A DNA stretch of 64,000 nucleotides from Diabrotica undecimpunctata (lineage: Eukaryota; Arthropoda; Insecta; Coleoptera; Chrysomelidae), in the NCBI RefSeq assembly GCF_040954645.1, contig NC_092805.1:76354564-76418563 (forward strand), given 5' to 3'. A program made the position numbers and the translations under genes. Numbering within the stretch: the stretch's first letter is position 1; the number at the start of each line of letters is the position of its first letter. Positions 10,430 to 23,869 of the stretch are shown here, one piece after another. Below the pieces are notes generated by a model. The model did not search any database and was not told the origin of the DNA. It worked only from the letters and a program-made list of their open reading frames with translations.

Positions 10430-10867
10430 AAAAAGAGAGGGTGAAAAGGTGATTTTAGTGATCAAGTGGCTTCTTACCAAAGCCCAATACGCAAAATTCT
10501 GAAGTGGTACCGGAAAGTGACAATGGAATTAATATTTAATACCGCAGTAGTCAATGCTTAGTTGCTAAATAATAGAAAACGTAAAAAAGCGACAACCTAT
10601 CCTTGAGTTCAGACTGGAGTTCGCGAAGGCATTTACAAATAAAGAAATGTTGTAACCCTCATGACCAGTTACACCCAAAAATACCATCTAAGGCAAAGCG
10701 ATGTAGATAATACAAAGAGAAGAAAGTGTACAAGATGTTACAAAGTTTTAAGAAGAAGCATGACTAGTAGAAAGGCCGATAGAAAAGTTAAAAAAGTTAA
10801 AACATACTATGAAGAATGTGATGGCAAAACTGAAATATATCTAGTGTGCTTCAATGAAGCACATTAA
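10430..10867 (+). pseudogene. piggyBac-like transposase, C-terminal fragment
   Basis: The 3' part encodes a cysteine-rich tail, RRKCTRCYKVL then YYEEC and LVCFNEAH, matching the C-terminal zinc-binding domain of piggyBac transposases (C-x2-C ... C-x2-C/H). Upstream, decayed codons read NRKRKKATTYP and FRLEFAKA, the segment usually just before that domain. The core with the catalytic aspartates is missing. It lies immediately upstream of an N-terminal fragment of the same type, so the order is permuted and the two pieces come from different copies. Confidence 0.7.
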
Positions 10868-11021
10868 AAAACAATTTTGCTTATACAGGAACTATTATTG
10901 AGTAAAAACGTATTGTGGCTCAAGTGGCCTTATAGTATTTTAAGTCGTAAGTTGATAGTTTCCAGTAGAACGTTTTTATTGTTAATTACCTCCGTAAAAG
11001 TGAGTTATAGTATTTATAAAG

Positions 11022-11440
11022 AAATGGATGTAAATAATATGCCTTCGACATCTAAAAAAGGTAGATGTGAACATAAACGTAGATTGACCACTGCTGAATT
11101 ATAATCATTGTTAGAAGCATCGGGCGAGGACGATGTGGATTAAATGAATGGTGGAAGTGACTGACAAAATACTTGCACAAAGTCGTTCAGAAAAATCGAG
11201 GATTGCGTTTTGGAAAGAGACAACACAAACAGAATTTAAGACTTTTCTCGAGCTTATGTTCCATATGGGGACAATTAAAATGAACCGTCTGCATGACTAC
11301 TGGAAAAGTATAGGTAACTATAATAGTGTTGACTTGACTAGACAATTGTTCATAGCCCATATGAAGAAATAACCGAATCCTCACTTGTCAAAGAAACTAA
11401 AAAAACGTTAAGTGGTCTAAAAACTAAAAAGTCCCTTATT
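11022..11440 (+). pseudogene. piggyBac-like transposase, N-terminal fragment
   Basis: The fragment starts near MDVNNMPSTSKKGR and continues KRRLTTAEL, a stop, then SLLEASGEDDVD. After a frame change it gives KTFLELMFHMGTIKMNRLHDYW, the helical segment that opens the piggyBac transposase domain (the F.G......I.....YW pattern). The catalytic DDD core is not present. The frames 11025-11104 and 11148-11372 are both parts of this fragment. Confidence 0.68.
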
Positions 11441-13994
<2,554 letters not shown>

Positions 13995-14094
13995 NNNNNN
14001 NNNNNNNNNNNNNNNNNNNNNNNNNNNNNNNNNNNNNNNNNNNNNNNNNNNNNNNNNNNNNNNNNNNNNNNNNNNNNNNNNNNNNNNNNNNNNN
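13995..14094. other. Assembly gap, 100 N
   Basis: Exactly 100 N bases, the conventional placeholder for a gap of unknown size. Any frame through it is meaningless. Confidence 0.99.
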
Positions 14095-14358
14095 TACTGG
14101 GAAGAAGGTAAGAAGATTTGTAAATAAAAACATGAAATTGAATAAAATAAACCAGTCAACATAACCTCAAAATGTGAGCTATTTGGTTTTAATTAAATAT
14201 TTGATTACAAAATCAAGTTTTGATATAGTAATTATCTCGATTAAATTTAAATGTGTGACATTAATCTGACATTAACAAGAATATGGGCCACAATCTGAAA
14301 GTACAGAAGCAGATCTTTGAAGAATTTTATTTGAATGTTGAAAAAGCCAAAAGGCATA

Positions 14359-14403
14359 CCGTAAACCGGGGTAACTTTGCTCCTGCCAGGGTAACTTTGC
14401 TCC
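14359..14403 (+). repeat. Left TIR with duplicated core motif
   Basis: The TIR contains GGTAACTTTGCTCC at 14370-14383 and again at 14390-14403. Variants lie at 14763-14777 and, inverted, at 14786-14799. They are likely transposase-binding sites. Confidence 0.85.
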
Positions 14404-14841
14404 ATTACTAAAAAAAGTTTCATTTTAATTTACCTATGAATTAAAAACCGTCTTCACAAAACGCGCGTCGCCGTTTTACTGGTTGCCTATTGACAAAGTC
14501 TCCCCACGTGCAGCATAGACTTGCTCTTCCATTTACATGCCTACAGCGAGTCGAGAAGGTAGAGGTGTAAAAACTTCGGTAAAAACTACGTATAAAATTT
14601 GGTGTGTGTAGAAAAGTTGTGCTATTATCTCACAAGTAAGTATTTGTGTATGCGTTAAGTGTATACTGTTTATCAACTTTTTTACTCAATTCTGACTTAT
14701 AAATAAACAAATGATAAACTTTTCTTTTTCTAACCTAATTTTACAAATTATCAGGTCATTCGGGATAACTTTGCACCAAAAAAGTGGCGCAAAGTTACCC
14801 CGAAATATATATTATGTTTAATATATATTTTTGTTACAGCT

Positions 14842-16659
14842 ATGCCTAGAACACCTAAAAGAGGACTAGGATCACGGCGCTATGCTGACTATACACAAGA
14901 AACCCTACAAGAGTATTTAAATGAAATAAGAAGAGGTGAAATCTCACACAGAAGGGCAGAAGAAAAATATAAGATTCCAAGAAGGACCATTTTAAATAAA
15001 CTGAAAGGAAAACATTCCAAAATGCCAGGGAGGCAAAACGTATTTACTCCCGGCGAAGAAAACCAATTTGTCAATTGCCTGATTTATATGGGAGAGTATG
15101 GGTTCCCTATTAACGTAAGGGAACTGAGAAACATCAAAAATTATTTAAACCGTTGTGGAAGAGATGTCAAAATTTTCAAGGATAACTTCCCTGGAGAGGA
15201 TTGGATCAAAAAATTTATGGTCAGACATCCTGAAATTTCCCCACGTTTTGCAGAAAACATTAAACGTGTACGAGCAGGAGTTGACGAAAACATATTGAGA
15301 AGCTTTTTCGAAAATCTGGCAGTCGAGTTAGACGGCGTTTCTCCAACAAATATATAGAATTGTTATGAAACTAATCTCACTGATGATCCCGGCAAAAAGA
15401 AGGTCATTGTCAAGAGAGGTTGCAAGTATCCAGAACTAATTAGAAACGCTTCAAAGACCTCTGTGTCCATTATGTTCTGTGGAAACGGAGAAAGTAAACT
15501 TTTACCGCCCTATGTTCTTTACCGGGCTGCTAAAATGTGGACTACTTGGGCTGAGAATGGGCCAAAAGGATGCCGTTACAACGCTAGCAGTTCTGGATGG
15601 TTCGATGCAAATATTTTTGCAGATTGGCTTGAATTCCAGTTGGTACCTAGGTTTAGGAAGCTGAATGGTAAAAAGGTATTACTATGCGACAACCTCTCTT
15701 CACATATTACAGTACATGCACTTCAACTCTGTCTTGAAAACAACATTCATTTAATTTGTCTGCCTCCAAACAGTACACATTTGACGCAACCTCTAGACGT
15801 GGCTTTCTTTCGGCCCCTAAAAAGAGCCTGGCGAAAAATTTTGTCAGATTGGAAAAGTACTGAAGATGGCATCCGCAACACTAATATACAAAAGCAACAC
15901 TTTCCTCCATTGTTGTCAAAGGTAATGGACTTGCTTGGTCCACAAATCAAATCTAATTTAGAGGCAGGGTTTCGAAAATGCGGAATATTTCCCCTGAATG
16001 TTGACGAAGTACTCAGCCGAATACCACGAAAATGCGACTCATCTGTTGTGCAATCGGAGTTTTTAAAGGCCCTCGAAGCAAAAAGATCCCATTTGACAAA
16101 AACTGTTAACCACCGCAGAAAAAAAATTAATGTTCCGGCTGGAAAAAGTGTTTGTGCAGTCAACGATGCAGATATGGAAGAACCTACAACCTCTGGCATG
16201 AATACCAATAAGCAACGAATAACTCCTGATGAATCTTCCGATGAGGAATCAAATATTGTTCGCTTTAGAGCTAAAAAGATGGTATTTGATGATAATTCAT
16301 CGGACGATGTAGACTTTAAAGAGCTTGCCAGGGAGAAAGAAGTTAAAAATGAATTTGTAAATTTTTTAGAAGACAAAGAAAACAAACATAATAATTTTGA
16401 AAGTTTTGTTCGAGAAGTGGGACGTTTTGTAGTATTTTCTTACGAAAGCCACCTATACCCCGGGCGCATTATGGCTTTTGATGATAAAACGGTAACCATT
16501 AGCGCAATGGAAAAGTCTCTCAAACTGTGAAAGTGGCCTTCAAAAAAGGATGAACTGACTTACCTATGGACTGACGTACTAGGCTGTATTAATACTCCTA
16601 AACAAGTTTCTAAAAGTGGAACTTTTACAATTCCTGAATTAAGTTCACGTTATAATTAA
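14842..16659 (+). pseudogene. Tigger/pogo transposase, two nonsense codons
   Basis: A continuous 606-codon frame, broken only by TAG at 15355-15357 and TGA at 16528-16530. Residues 15-60 form an HTH (ETLQEYLNEIRRG, then RAEEKYKIPRRTI), followed by a CENP-B-type DNA-binding domain (FTPGEENQFV, GEDWIKKFMVRHPEI). In the DDE domain, the family motif (Y/C)DETNL reads CYETNL here, so the first catalytic Asp is replaced. The second Asp (LLCDNLSSH) and third (QPLDVAFF, 36 residues later) are kept. The first stop replaces a residue usually aromatic in Tigger proteins, and the second lies in KL*KWPSKK. After it the frame continues to a TAA at 16657. Transposase would cut at the TIRs; this copy should be inactive and only mobilisable in trans. 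Confidence 0.92.
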
Positions 16660-16732
16660 CACTTTTGTTTATTATTTTCAAATAAATAACGCTACCTTCT
16701 TTTTTAGATTTTTTTGCACAAATAATATTTTT

Positions 16733-17037
16733 GGAGCAAGGTTAATACAAGCAACCCATTAGCTTTGCTCCAACTATATGTTACTATACAAAATTTCATG
16801 CTTTTATGAGGTGGAGCAAAGTTACCCCACACTATAGGTAACTTTGCTCCACTTTTTATTAAAAAAAAATATGTAATTAATTATTTTTAGAATAAAAAAT
16901 ACCACACAATAATTACATTGTATACCTTCTTCATCAGTTTAAAAAAAAAACATAATACTAGTAGAAATTTTATACAGTTTTTCTCGCAATTCCTTTAATA
17001 ACTCCTAAAAGTGGAGCAAAGTTACCCCAGTTTACGG
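16733..17037 (-). repeat. Right subterminal repeats and TIR of Tigger element
   Basis: GGAGCAAAGTTACC at 16813-16826 and 17013-17026, its complement GGTAACTTTGCTCC at 16837-16850, and diverged copies near 16733 and 16762. With the left end this makes about nine copies of one 14-base motif. Confidence 0.85.
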
Positions 17038-17058
17038 TATTCAATATAATGAAATTAA

Positions 17059-17808
17059 CATTTATATGGGAGAAAAACTCGAAGTTTGGTAACAGGAGAT
17101 ACAACAATAAATCCTGTCATCAAAACTAACGAGAACACCAATAGACAAAAAGTTTATGATTTTCTTGATAGTTTACCAAAACTGGAAGCCCATTACTGTA
17201 GAAAAGATACCGCCAAATTATATTTAGAACCTATGCGGCAATCAAAATATAAATTGTATACAGAATTGTTAAACTTCCTTGGTGTAAATAATGAACAACA
17301 GCATTCAGTATCTAAATTTGTATTCTGGCAAATTTTTGATGAAATGAATTTATCTTTATTCCGATCAAAAAATGACCAGTGCGATATGTGCTGTGGCTAC
17401 AGAATAAAAAATATTACTGAGATTTTTTATAATAGGCACATTGAGCGTAAAGATGAGGCGAGAAAGGAGAAAGACAAGGACAAAGAAAATCAAGATCCAT
17501 CTGTAGTGGTGTTTACGATTGACCTACAAACAGTACTACTTAGTCCTTTTTTAAAAGCATCGGCACTGTATTACAAGACGAAACTTCTGGTACATAACCT
17601 AACTATTCATAATCTAGAAAATCATGACAGAACTATAGTAAAAAAAGTAATTTTCTTCAGCGATGGTTGCACATACCAAAACCGCAATGCAATTTTATCT
17701 AATGGATTGCTTCTGGCGTCAGTAAAAACAGGATTAATTATTAAAAAATTAATTAAAATCCTTTGTAAAAGGTATATATTTAAAAACCCAAACGGGCTGT
17801 GTTAGACA
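17059..17808 (+). pseudogene. Multicopy invertebrate transposon-like protein (DUF7869-like), N/central part
   Basis: An open frame of about 245 codons without a good ATG start. Recognisable blocks are FLDSLPKLEAHYCRKD, a zinc-ribbon-like segment (QCDMCCGY), a Lys/Glu-rich linker (RKEKDKDKE), VFTIDLQTVLLSP then LKASALYYKTKL, and FFSDGCTYQNRN, which resembles a catalytic DxC/DG block. From memory this is a protein family present in many copies in insects and annotated DUF7869, probably a transposase or its derivative. I do not know its superfamily. The usual continuation is missing. A matching C-terminal block is found at 19330-19649, about 1.5 kb downstream. The Tigger element lies immediately upstream. 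Confidence 0.55.
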
Positions 17809-19329
17809 AAACATTTTCGGAATACATCATTCCATCATCGGTGTCTAGGAGTATATGAATGTAGCGACTAAATATATGGGTAAAAACCCGTTAACAAATA
17901 ATTAGTTACATTTGTTCGACATTATATCTTATAAATACTTAGGATGTTAAAGTTACCGTTGGATTAGGTAACATGGCGACATATGACTCCACGTTGAAGT
18001 TGCAAGTCCTGAGACAGTGTGTCTACGAGGACTTTATGGAGTTGCTTCCATAATGAAAAAAAAAATATTTTTTTTCATAAATAAACTTTATTTTGACTCA
18101 ATCTTCAATAATTTTTTTTAAAGTATTTTTCTTTTTTTTTGGAAGGACAAGAATCTTCAGGTCTGACCTTGACCTTCAATATCTCGGCAACCAGTAAGCC
18201 GAATGTATCGTTTTTTTTTTAAGAAACGTCTTTTAATGTTTTTTAAGTGTATAAATTTTGAAATTGAAAATTGAAAATGTTTAAAGCTCGTAAAGTTATT
18301 CAATTTGTTTATAAGCCTAAAAAATGCTTAAAACTTTAAAACAATTTCTAGGCTCTCCTAGTGAACCGATTTAAATTTTACAAAAAGCGTTTGAAAGTTT
18401 GAGCCTTCTTTTATGTGTAAAAAAAGTTGCAACTATCTGTGGGTCTCATTTAGGGCCTACTATAAATTTGAAAATTTGCGATTTTTTTTCAGTAGGCTGG
18501 GTTGCAAAATTATTATGCAAAACCTATCTGACCGATCTTAACAAGATTTTGCACACGTTTTAAACATATTAAAAAGTTTTTCTAGGCTTAATATGGAGCT
18601 TGTAAGTCAAGTTTAGAAAGTCGAAAACATTTAAAGGATTAACTTCATTTTTTTGTACTTTTTTTCCAATTATTGCTATTTTTTGAACAATAAACATTAA
18701 ATTTTCAATTTCTAGCTAACGAAATATTGTGTAAAATTGAATAACGAAACTTTTAACTTTATATAATTTTTTCTCTAGGACCAATATTTTCCGAATTATA
18801 AACGAAAATAAGAGCAAAAACATGAGAAATTTTCAATTGTTTTCAGATTTTGTTAAATAAAAAATTTAGCACAGGGTTTGCGACTGGCGTATATCGTGAT
18901 TATCGATATTGGGCACATCCTAAAGGGATTCCAGCAAAAAAATAGCTTCCTATGGAAAATGTCCATTATGGTCTGAATTTCTACAGATCCCGCCTAGTCT
19001 AAATGAAATACTGACGCCAGGCGGGTAAGAATTCACAAATATTCAATGTGCAACTATGCAATTAATCTTACTCTTGGAAGTATTATTGGTTACCAACCAA
19101 TTTTTACAGTTAAGAAATCTTACGTAAAATGGCTATATTTTAAAAATTCATTTTTTTCTTATTATAACCAGTATTACTGTGATTCATTAAAATTTTCCTA
19201 AAGTTAATATGGTACTGATGGTGCGGTATAATGAAATTTACATGATAATATATTGTACATATGCACTAGTTACTAAAATATCTTTTTCCCAAAATGAGCC
19301 AAAGTCACCCTAAATTACGGTACTTGGAA
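17809..19329. other. Noncoding insertion between two parts of the DUF7869-like ORF
   Basis: About 1.5 kb of AT-rich sequence with many homopolymer A/T runs and no coding signal. It contains GGTCTGACCTTGACCTTCAA and AATATCTCGGCAACC (18150-18200), which look like part of a dispersed noncoding repeat. I cannot define ends. Confidence 0.4.
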
Positions 19330-19649
19330 TATGACTTTTTCTTAAAAATTTTAAAGATATCCTTTATGTAAACTCAATACGTCCTGATAACCGTGTTGGA
19401 AATTCTGTTGTACTGGATTTGTGTGCAATACAATACCATCCTGAAGGTACGATGCAAGTGAAGAAAAAATTCTCAGATCCTTACGAGAATTTACCCAGGC
19501 GAATTAAAAAACCGGAAGCCTCTGACAACTTTATGAAATTATACACCAAAAGGAATTCTATTAAAATACAGAAATTCAATCATCTTCAAGAATTAAATAT
19601 GGTCATTCCAAAAGATATTCATTCATTTTATGACGGGCTACCACACTAA
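19330..19649 (+). pseudogene. DUF7869-like protein, C-terminal fragment
   Basis: With one frameshift the plus strand reads DFFLKILK, SIRPDNRVGNSVVLDL, IQYHPEGTMQVKKKFSD, and ends MVIPKDIHSFYDGLPH with a stop at 19649. In the family I recall, the protein ends with a similar IPKDLHPFYDNLPH block, so this is the 3' part of the gene that begins near 17059. The central part that would link both pieces is absent. Confidence 0.55.
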
Positions 19650-20799
19650 CAATAAACTTTTTCTTAATTTTGTTTGGTTTAAGAATTTATCATTTGTTTG
19701 TTTTATCATAAAAGATAATCAGTTTTAGTTATAATGCATTGTGAACTTATTTTTTTAAAAACTGTTAATAAAAGTTTACGCTTAATATTATATTGCTTAT
19801 TTTATAATGCATAAATACTCGTATAAATACTAACTCACGTTGCGTGAAAATCACGTAAGTCACGGTACTACTCCATAGTAATGATTTCTTAAAAAAATTA
19901 TGTGTAACCTAAAAAAGTATTGCCCTTTAAACATACTATCCAATAAAATATTTAAATTTTTGAATATTCTAAACCAAAAAAAAGTTTTAACTGTTTCCTG
20001 TAAAATTTGCAATTTTTGACATACGAGGGTTTCACTCTACGCCATCGATATACTGTGCTAGAGATGTCAAATGAAAAATATGATACATCAGGGAATGTAT
20101 GACTGAATAAGTAGATCAACAAAAAAATGACAAAAGAGCAATGAATGAAAAGCAAATGTGAGGAGGTAAACAAACTACAAAGACAACTCTTTGCCAAAAA
20201 AAACTATTGTAAATATTAAAGAGACCACAGCTCAATAGAAATTCAGAAACATGTTCCTAATCGAAAACGAGAACAATGCAATTTACTTGGACTCTGATAA
20301 ATAAAAACGTATATGGTAGCCAGCTGATTCAACAGGGGGACAGATTAATCATCCTAAAGGTCCTTAGAGTCACAAACGAAACAAAATGCAATAAAACTAA
20401 AGGAGAAAATGCTACACTTGGTGAACATTTTAACAATTTCGTTGGAACATGAGTTCTTCTAAAAGACAAAAGTCATGCCTCAAAAATGTTCATGCGTATA
20501 GTGTAGATTATTATAATTTAAGACTTATTTAAAAGGTGGCGCCGGGTATCCTGAGATTTCTTGTACAATAGATTATACCTTTGTATTCGTTTGAGAATCG
20601 ATTTTATAGGTACCTATATAAAGAAAACAGGGGTAGGTAGGATATGGGCACTGGGGAGACTAGCACTGTCAGACTGGTATATATTAAAGGTAATAAGAGA
20701 ATACACTGCAAGTGTACACATACAATGCAATACAATGAATACAATACACATCCTGGTCAAGCTCAAGATAAAATGTAGACTGGATGTCCTTCGCGCTAA
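19650..20799. other. Unassigned sequence
   Basis: No gene supported. Weak traces near 20400-20450 (LGEHFNNFVG) could be a LINE linker, but the match is too short to call. Confidence 0.4.
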
Positions 20800-21010
20800 A
20801 AGGCTTGAAGTACAGCAAAAAACAAGCAGGAATCAGCTTATAGTTATAACAGGCTTCCTTACTGGACATACGCCAGTCACGGGATATTTGCATACAACAT
20901 GAAGTTATTTTATATAGCTAAAGACTCTAGGACATAAACAGTTAACCATATATTGCATGACTGCCAGTTAACATGGCGGCGGCTACAAAGTTATTTCAAA
21001 ACCATTTGGT
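20800..21010 (+). pseudogene. Non-LTR retrotransposon RNase H/C-terminal fragment
   Basis: The plus strand encodes NQLIVITGFLTGHTPVTGYL and, after a stop and a frame change, NHILHDCQ. This matches the common end of Jockey/R1-type proteins (LTGH.P...HL ... C..C....E...H.L..C). A zinc-knuckle cysteine pair is lost. It is a small decayed piece. Confidence 0.45.
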
Positions 21011-21527
21011 AGGCATCCACTAAACCTGTACTAGTTCTAACACGGTTCCAGAATTTTGGAATGGGTATCATGAATAGATGAAAGATGTACAATAAACTAA
21101 TTGGCTGCATAACGACCGGTGCATAACAGTGTAATTTTCTGAATTTCATATATACTATGTAACTTATCTAGTTATAGTTATATTTACAATGATTGTATAT
21201 TTTTAATTGTAAGATATACGGTAAATAAATAAAAAAATTCTCAGCTTGCAATTTATTTAATGACATTTATGAGATGAGATAATAGATAAGAAAAAAAAAA
21301 GCTCCTGGAAGAAATTGGTCGAGTCCTGTTTTGAGCAGTAGGTTAAATAAAAATAGGGTTTTGTTATATATAGGTAAGCACTATAGAACTAATGTTCTGT
21401 TTTTCTTTGTAAATATATTTACTACTTCATTCGCATTATTTTCTATTCCATAGTGAATGTTTATGACATCCCGTTTAGTCTGTTTTCTGTCGTTGTGTTA
21501 TGCAAGTGGTTTTTAAGTCTTAAGTGT
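21011..21527. other. Unassigned AT-rich sequence
   Basis: No gene or repeat supported. A polyadenylation-like AATAAATAAAA at about 21222 could end the preceding LINE fragment. Confidence 0.4.
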
Positions 21528-22760
21528 CTAGGTATCTAAGTATACTTTTCGGTCGAAATAGTTACTATTTCGGTTGCAATTAGAGGCGAGAGTCATGGCT
21601 GCTTTCCACACTTCAACTTCTGCCTTGAAGGTAGATGTACTTGTTTCGGGCAGCACTACCGAATAAATACAAAATGCCTCTTCATTTTCACAACCGGTCG
21701 CAAAATTTGACGGTAAACCATAATTTGACGGCACAGATAGTGCCCAAAATTCTTTACGGTATTTTGTAAACCTCTCAATCAATTGTTGAGTTGTATGGTC
21801 GAGAAATGGGCCGACGATACGTGGCATAAGCAATATACCACCATTTTTTTCAAGGCACACCTTTGCTTCTTCATAGAGATGGAGATACTCTTTATGTCTT
21901 AAAAGAGTAATAAAATCATCCATGTAGCTGAATGCTGTTATGAGGTCTGTGTTAATTGCCTGCAGTTGCTTTGATCGCGACAATGTATAGCTCATGACTT
22001 TTAAAGAATCACTAGACACATAACAACATTCAAAGATCGAAGTTTGGTAAGCATTTGGAGGGCCTGTTGCAAAGTTTCTTTATTGTGAGTAGATTTGAGT
22101 TCTTCGAGAGCATGCACAATTGCTGAATAAATTTCATTTAATCTTATAATGGCTTTATGCTTGATCAGCCTGTAACAAATCCCAAATTTTTCGCTTCAGA
22201 ACGGCAGTGCGTTGCACCGAATGTCTGAAGTAGGAACCAACAGACTGTACGATCCCGATGCAATTTCGCACAACTACTTGTAAACATAAGTCAGCAATAG
22301 CAAAGTTGAGAGACCGTGCACTACCATGTTCAGAGGAAGCAAGAGGACATTCTTGACAAATATACGCCCGGACACCGTGCAAATACCCACTCATAGCTGC
22401 AGCCCTATCGTAGCTTTAATTAACAATATGAGAACGTTCATGTCCATGCTTTTTCAGAACTGTAATAATAAGATTTGCAAGACTTGATCCTGTCACGTCA
22501 ACAAATGAAATATAATCTCAGAGCATCTAATCAATTTATCTTGTTTGACATCTTTTAAGTCAACATATCGCAAGTATAGCAAGACTTGTTGTCATTATGC
22601 GAAATATCCGTCTTCTTATCAACGAGAATTGCAAAAAATTTAGCTTAATATCATACTGAAGTTGTAATGTAGATCCGCCTAGAATCAGTTTTACCTCTTA
22701 AATGTATACATTGTTTGCCGCAAAAAAATATTCCTTTTAGAATTAGTTTCTTTCGGTTTT
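21528..22760 (-). pseudogene. hAT-superfamily transposase-like protein (ZMYM1/P52rIPK-type), decayed
   Basis: The minus strand contains two frames of one protein. The upstream one (22155-22420) reads YDRAAAMSGYLHGVRAYI, then ECPLASSEHGSARSLNFAI, matching the DGA..MSG....G.QA.I ... Y.HC.AH.LNL core of hAT-type proteins with a DUF4371 domain. The usual HC..H is changed. The downstream one (21528-22019) covers the C-terminal helices. Several stops separate them. The sequence upstream to about 22760 fits the same protein weakly. No TIRs or target duplication were found. Transposase function is lost. Confidence 0.65.
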
Positions 22761-23492
22761 CCTGTTGCTGTCTCTTTGTCTGTCAGAAGACAATATCTTA
22801 TCGACTGAAAAAGGGTGTTGTCTTTTAACTTTAAAAATGTTAATATCTTAACTTTTTGGGGGAGGGAGAGTTTGAACCCCTAAAATGCCCCTGGTTACGC
22901 TCGTAACATCATATAATTTTGGAGTCACTTGGTAGTCTCCAAAATGTGTTTGTCGCATGCCTCGGAGTCATACAGGATCTGTTTTCGGCTCTCTGTTACA
23001 GAGTTTGTAGCTTAAATTTCAACGAAACAGCCACATTGTATGCAAGTGTTATTTGACTGGCGCATGTCCCTTGGTAGAACATCTTTAGTTTTCACTAAAA
23101 TTATTATGTAATCTGCAAAGCAGACCATGCTGTCTGTTTCTTATTCATTTTTATTCCATGAGTGCACTTCCATTATTTTATTACTTTATCCATTAATAAA
23201 TTTAAAAAAAAATTACCAAGACTGTACGTTACCGATTCCTTTGTGCGTTTCTTTCTCTTGTTTGTGTTTTTGCCTTTATTTTTAAGGTATTATTTAAAAT
23301 TGAGCTATTTACTGTTTTTATGACACTGGAGCGTGTAACAAAAATGTGCTAAGGAGTCTGGGTGACTCTATCCAGTGTAGCAAAAGGGTGAACTCTAAAA
23401 TGCACCTTGATACACCAACGAACTAATATGTGGAATAACGGAAGATGGAAGGGATTAGATATATGTATATAAAATATATATAATAAATAAAT
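22761..23492. other. Unassigned sequence with a possible RT trace
   Basis: No clear gene. On the minus strand at about 23050-23160 the words MVCFADYIIILVKTKD resemble the FADD box of a LINE reverse transcriptase with the second Asp changed; the match is short and I give it low weight. Confidence 0.3.
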
Positions 23493-23494
23493 AA

Positions 23495-23582
<88 letters not shown>
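23493..23582. repeat. (TA)n microsatellite
   Basis: A TA tract with two short interruptions, next to the mariner fragment. Confidence 0.95.
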
Positions 23583-23588
<6 letters not shown>

Positions 23589-23589
23589 T

Positions 23590-23825
23590 GGAAAAGTGGC
23601 GATTTATTCCTCAACATAGTCTATTTTTAGCTCAATATACTTGACTCGGCGATGCTACAACTTCTTTAACCCGTCTGAAAAATACGTTTTCTCCAGGTTG
23701 GCAAAATAGACTTCCGTGGCGTCGATGACCTCCTGTTTCGACTTAAATTTCTGCCCGGCGAGTGCATTTTTCAAATTTGGAAACAAAAAGAAGTCACACG
23801 GGGTCAAATCTAAAAAATATGTATA
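23590..23825 (-). pseudogene. mariner transposase C-terminal fragment
   Basis: The minus strand encodes LTPCDFFLFPNLKNAL, GQKFKSKQEVIDAT, then LEKTYFSDGLKKL. The third catalytic Asp of mariner transposases lies in the PCDFFLFP block, and the rest is the familiar C-terminus. The N-terminal two thirds are missing; the left edge abuts (TA)n and the right edge runs into another (TA)-rich stretch at 23820-23845. Confidence 0.8.
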
Positions 23826-23869
23826 TATATAATAAATATAATAATAATTCGGCATAATAGAGCTCTGTG

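Larger units (their letters stand above)
14359..17037 (+). mobile_element. Tigger/pogo DNA transposon, both ends present
   Basis: The terminal inverted repeats are CCGTAAACCGGGGTAACTTT at the left (14359) and its complement ending GTTTACGG at 17037, flanked by TA on both sides (14357-14358, 17038-17039), the target duplication of the Tc1/mariner/pogo superfamily. The element is 2679 bases and carries one transposase frame (14842-16659). The 14-base core GGTAACTTTGCTCC recurs near both ends in both orientations. Ends and target site are intact, but the transposase is not. Confidence 0.93.

Noticed and set aside
15747..16385. 212-residue minus-strand frame
   Set aside because: Shadow of the Tigger transposase, whose plus-strand frame has clear domains.
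17086..19649. A host gene with two exons
   Set aside because: The family is, as I recall, multicopy, the reading frame is broken and no splice sites fit, so a transposon remnant is more likely.
23050..23160. A reverse transcriptase FADD-like box on the minus strand
   Set aside because: Only one short, altered motif; no second RT block in a consistent position.
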